Of a DNA stretch of 7,438 nt, positions 5,864-7,438 are shown piece after piece. The first letter of the stretch is position 1. Each line of letters begins with the position of its first letter. Below the pieces are notes generated by a model. The model was given only the letters and a program-made list of their open reading frames with translations. It was not told the origin of the DNA and made no database searches. The DNA comes from DATKEK01 sp035512195 (GTDB taxonomy: Bacteria; Pseudomonadota; Gammaproteobacteria; Burkholderiales; Eutrophovitaceae). The translations under genes and the position numbers were made by a program. The DNA lies in NCBI GenBank assembly GCA_035512195.1, contig DATKEK010000059.1:1-7438 (forward strand), read 5' to 3'.

Positions 5864-7438
5864 TCAGGATCCGGCATGCCGCACGATGTCCTGAATCTGT
5901 GCGGGCTGGAATGCGACATCCCAGCACCAGGCGCCGAATCCGCCTTTGGCGTTGACGCCCTGGACCCAGGTATCGAGCGCGGAACGCTTCGCCCGATTCT
6001 GCTCGGAGTCTTCGCCCTTGATTTCCAGGATCAGGGACTTCCCGTTCGCCAGCCGGACCAGGAAGTCCGGCACGAACCTGCGACGGGCGCCGTTCCACAG
6101 ATAGTAGATCTGGAAACCTAAATGATCGTTCTTCGCGTAGGCGGCCACCAGCCCGGAGGTCTCGAACACATTCGCGGCGTACTGCTCCCAGGCGCTGTCC
6201 GCGATCATGTGGCTGATCTGCGATTTCTGCGTCGGATGGCACACCTTGGTGGTGTACCAGGTGCGCATGTTGCGGGTCGAGCCGATCGGGTATTCCTCGT
6301 CGAACACCGGCTCGACGCGCTCCCGGTTCTGCTCGACCACGAAGCGCAGCAGGTGCTGCACGATGATGTCCATGTTGAGCGACAGCAGGATGCGTTTGCG
6401 CAGCGGCTCCTGGTGAAACAGCGACGGGATCTTCAGCTTGGCGGAATCGAAGAACTGTTCGACCAGCCGGATCAACTGGAACACCAGATACTCCCGGTTT
6501 CCCCTGAACCGCTGCGCCATCTGGTCATAAGCCTTGCGCGCCGCCTTGAAGATCAGCCGCTGCATCCGGAATTCTTCCGGGAGTTTTTCCAGGTCGATCA
6601 CCTGAATCTTGCTCCAGTCGGTGGCGCCACCCAGCGCCGGAGCAATCTCCGCGGAAATCGGCGTCTGCACCGGATCGATGGTGAGATCCGTAACCCTGCT
6701 CCAATCCACCACCAGAACCGGGCTCACCACGGTATCGATCCGCAGCACGTTCGGCCAGCGCACTTCCAGTTCGTTGCGCTCCGCCAGCGACTCGATCTGG
6801 GTGCTGGCCTTCGGCGGCGGCGGCGGATCGCCGCCGTCTCCGACATCCTGAAAGATCGACAGCGGCACCCCGAAGACATTCACGTATTCCGGCAGGAACA
6901 GGCCGTTCTCGTCAGTCTCATAGGAAACCCGCCGCAGCCCCCGGCCGATCACCTGCTCGCAAAGAAGCTGGCTGGTGAAAGCCCGCAGGCCCATGATGTG
7001 GGTGACGTTCTTCGCATCCCAGCCTTCGGAAAGCATCGCGACCGAAATCACGTTCTGCAGATCCTGGCCGGCGGTGCCGCGCTTGCCGACGTGGTCCACG
7101 ATCTCGCGCAACAGCTCCTCTTTTTTCATGCCGCGCAGCCGGTCCTTGCGGTCCACGGGGATGTCGGCCGCTTCGACGATGGCCTGAAGCCGCGATTCAT
7201 AATCCTTGTCCGTGCCGGCGGTCTCGCCGATCTCGGCTTTCTCGAGCACCCGGGAATCCACCCGCAGCGTGCGGTCCGGCGCGTGCATTTCCGGCCAATG
7301 TGTGTCGCCCCTGCTGAAATAACTTTCGATGCGCGCCGCAGTCTCGGTCCGGTTGCATACGGTCAACAACACGGGAGGCGAAACATGCCCGCCGGCCCGC
7401 CAGGACTGCAGCGTTGCCCGCCAGTCCGCGCCCAACAA
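5864..7438 (-). CDS. Type III-like restriction endonuclease (SF2 helicase plus PD-ExK nuclease), C-terminal half; N-terminus beyond window edge
   Basis: This is probably an ATP-dependent, DNA-translocating restriction endonuclease of the Res/COG3587-like type. The visible 524 residues begin inside the second RecA-like helicase domain. Residues about 22-40 (VLLTVCNRTE) fit motif IV. SEGWDAKNV (137-145) is motif V. QVIGRGLRR (162-170) is the arginine-containing motif VI. After a GGDPPPPPK linker (about 202-210) comes a long, mostly helical region. HPTQKSQISH (401-410) resembles a segment I recall just before the nuclease in this family. The C-terminus has a PD-(D/E)xK nuclease motif: Pro457-Asp458, then Glu472-Ile-Lys474, with Glu418 a possible upstream acidic residue. 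Walker A and the DEAD/DEAH box must lie past base 7438. The first codon at the edge is TTG in an open frame, so no true start is visible. Full-length relatives are about 900-1000 residues. It resembles what is annotated as BPTD_3080-family restriction endonuclease, but that subfamily name is from memory. No methyltransferase partner is in view. The gene is convergent with the cus operon. Confidence 0.85.
   Translation of the reverse strand: MLGADWRATLQSWRAGGHVSPPVLLTVCNRTETAARIESYFSRGDTHWPEMHAPDRTLRVDSRVLEKAEIGETAGTDKDYESRLQAIVEAADIPVDRKDRLRGMKKEELLREIVDHVGKRGTAGQDLQNVISVAMLSEGWDAKNVTHIMGLRAFTSQLLCEQVIGRGLRRVSYETDENGLFLPEYVNVFGVPLSIFQDVGDGGDPPPPPKASTQIESLAERNELEVRWPNVLRIDTVVSPVLVVDWSRVTDLTIDPVQTPISAEIAPALGGATDWSKIQVIDLEKLPEEFRMQRLIFKAARKAYDQMAQRFRGNREYLVFQLIRLVEQFFDSAKLKIPSLFHQEPLRKRILLSLNMDIIVQHLLRFVVEQNRERVEPVFDEEYPIGSTRNMRTWYTTKVCHPTQKSQISHMIADSAWEQYAANVFETSGLVAAYAKNDHLGFQIYYLWNGARRRFVPDFLVRLANGKSLILEIKGEDSEQNRAKRSALDTWVQGVNAKGGFGAWCWDVAFQPAQIQDIVRHAGS

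Noticed and set aside
5742..6242. Minus-strand 166-codon frame and plus-strand 98-codon frame (5825-6121) across the convergent junction
   Set aside because: Both overlap the cusA end or the PD-ExK region of the restriction gene in other frames and show no family features or convincing SD.
6821..6836. Perfect 6-bp CGGCGG/CCGCCG stem with an ATCG loop
   Set aside because: It lies in coding sequence and follows from the proline and glycine codons of the linker. No regulatory context supports it.
7436..7438. TTG at the right edge as a start codon for the restriction gene
   Set aside because: The frame begins in the middle of a helicase domain and runs off the window, so this codon is simply where the sequence stops.

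Overview
The window is GC-rich (a strong G/C bias at third codon positions) and gene-dense. It looks like chromosome or large-replicon DNA of a Proteobacterium, probably beta or gamma. That placement rests on base composition and on the close resemblance of two proteins to the E. coli/Cupriavidus Cus/Sil families; nothing in the window fixes the species.

Bases 1-5815 (+ strand) hold a tightly packed tripartite copper(I)/silver(I) efflux operon in the order outer-membrane factor, periplasmic adaptor, inner-membrane RND pump. The TolC-family outer-membrane gene (1-1140) enters from the left already open and lacks its N-terminus. The adaptor gene cusB (1137-2693) overlaps it by 4 bp (ATGA). The pump gene cusA (2690-5815) overlaps cusB by another ATGA. 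The three genes are therefore probably co-transcribed and translationally coupled. CusB carries an N-terminal heavy-metal-binding segment with the three CusB-type methionines, the usual adaptor core, and a C-terminal CusF-like domain with all four CusF Cu(I)/Ag(I) ligands. The metallochaperone that E. coli encodes separately as cusF is thus fused to the adaptor here. CusA retains the central three-methionine metal site and the transmembrane methionine pairs known from E. coli CusA, which supports monovalent Cu/Ag rather than Co/Zn/Cd as substrate. The periplasmic-funnel methionine pair (E. coli M271/M755) is replaced by Ile and Asn.

Bases 5816-5863 form a 48-bp convergent gap with no convincing terminator.

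Bases 5864-7438 (- strand) hold the C-terminal half of a large restriction-type protein. It shows the end of a superfamily 2 helicase core (motifs V and VI) followed by a long C-terminal region with a PD-ExK nuclease motif, resembling type III (Res-like) restriction endonucleases. Its N-terminal half, with Walker A and the DEAD/DEAH box, lies beyond the right edge. No methyltransferase partner, tRNA, integrase, IS element or CRISPR array is visible. The junction of a metal-resistance operon with a DNA-defence gene suggests an accessory or island region, but the window alone does not prove it.
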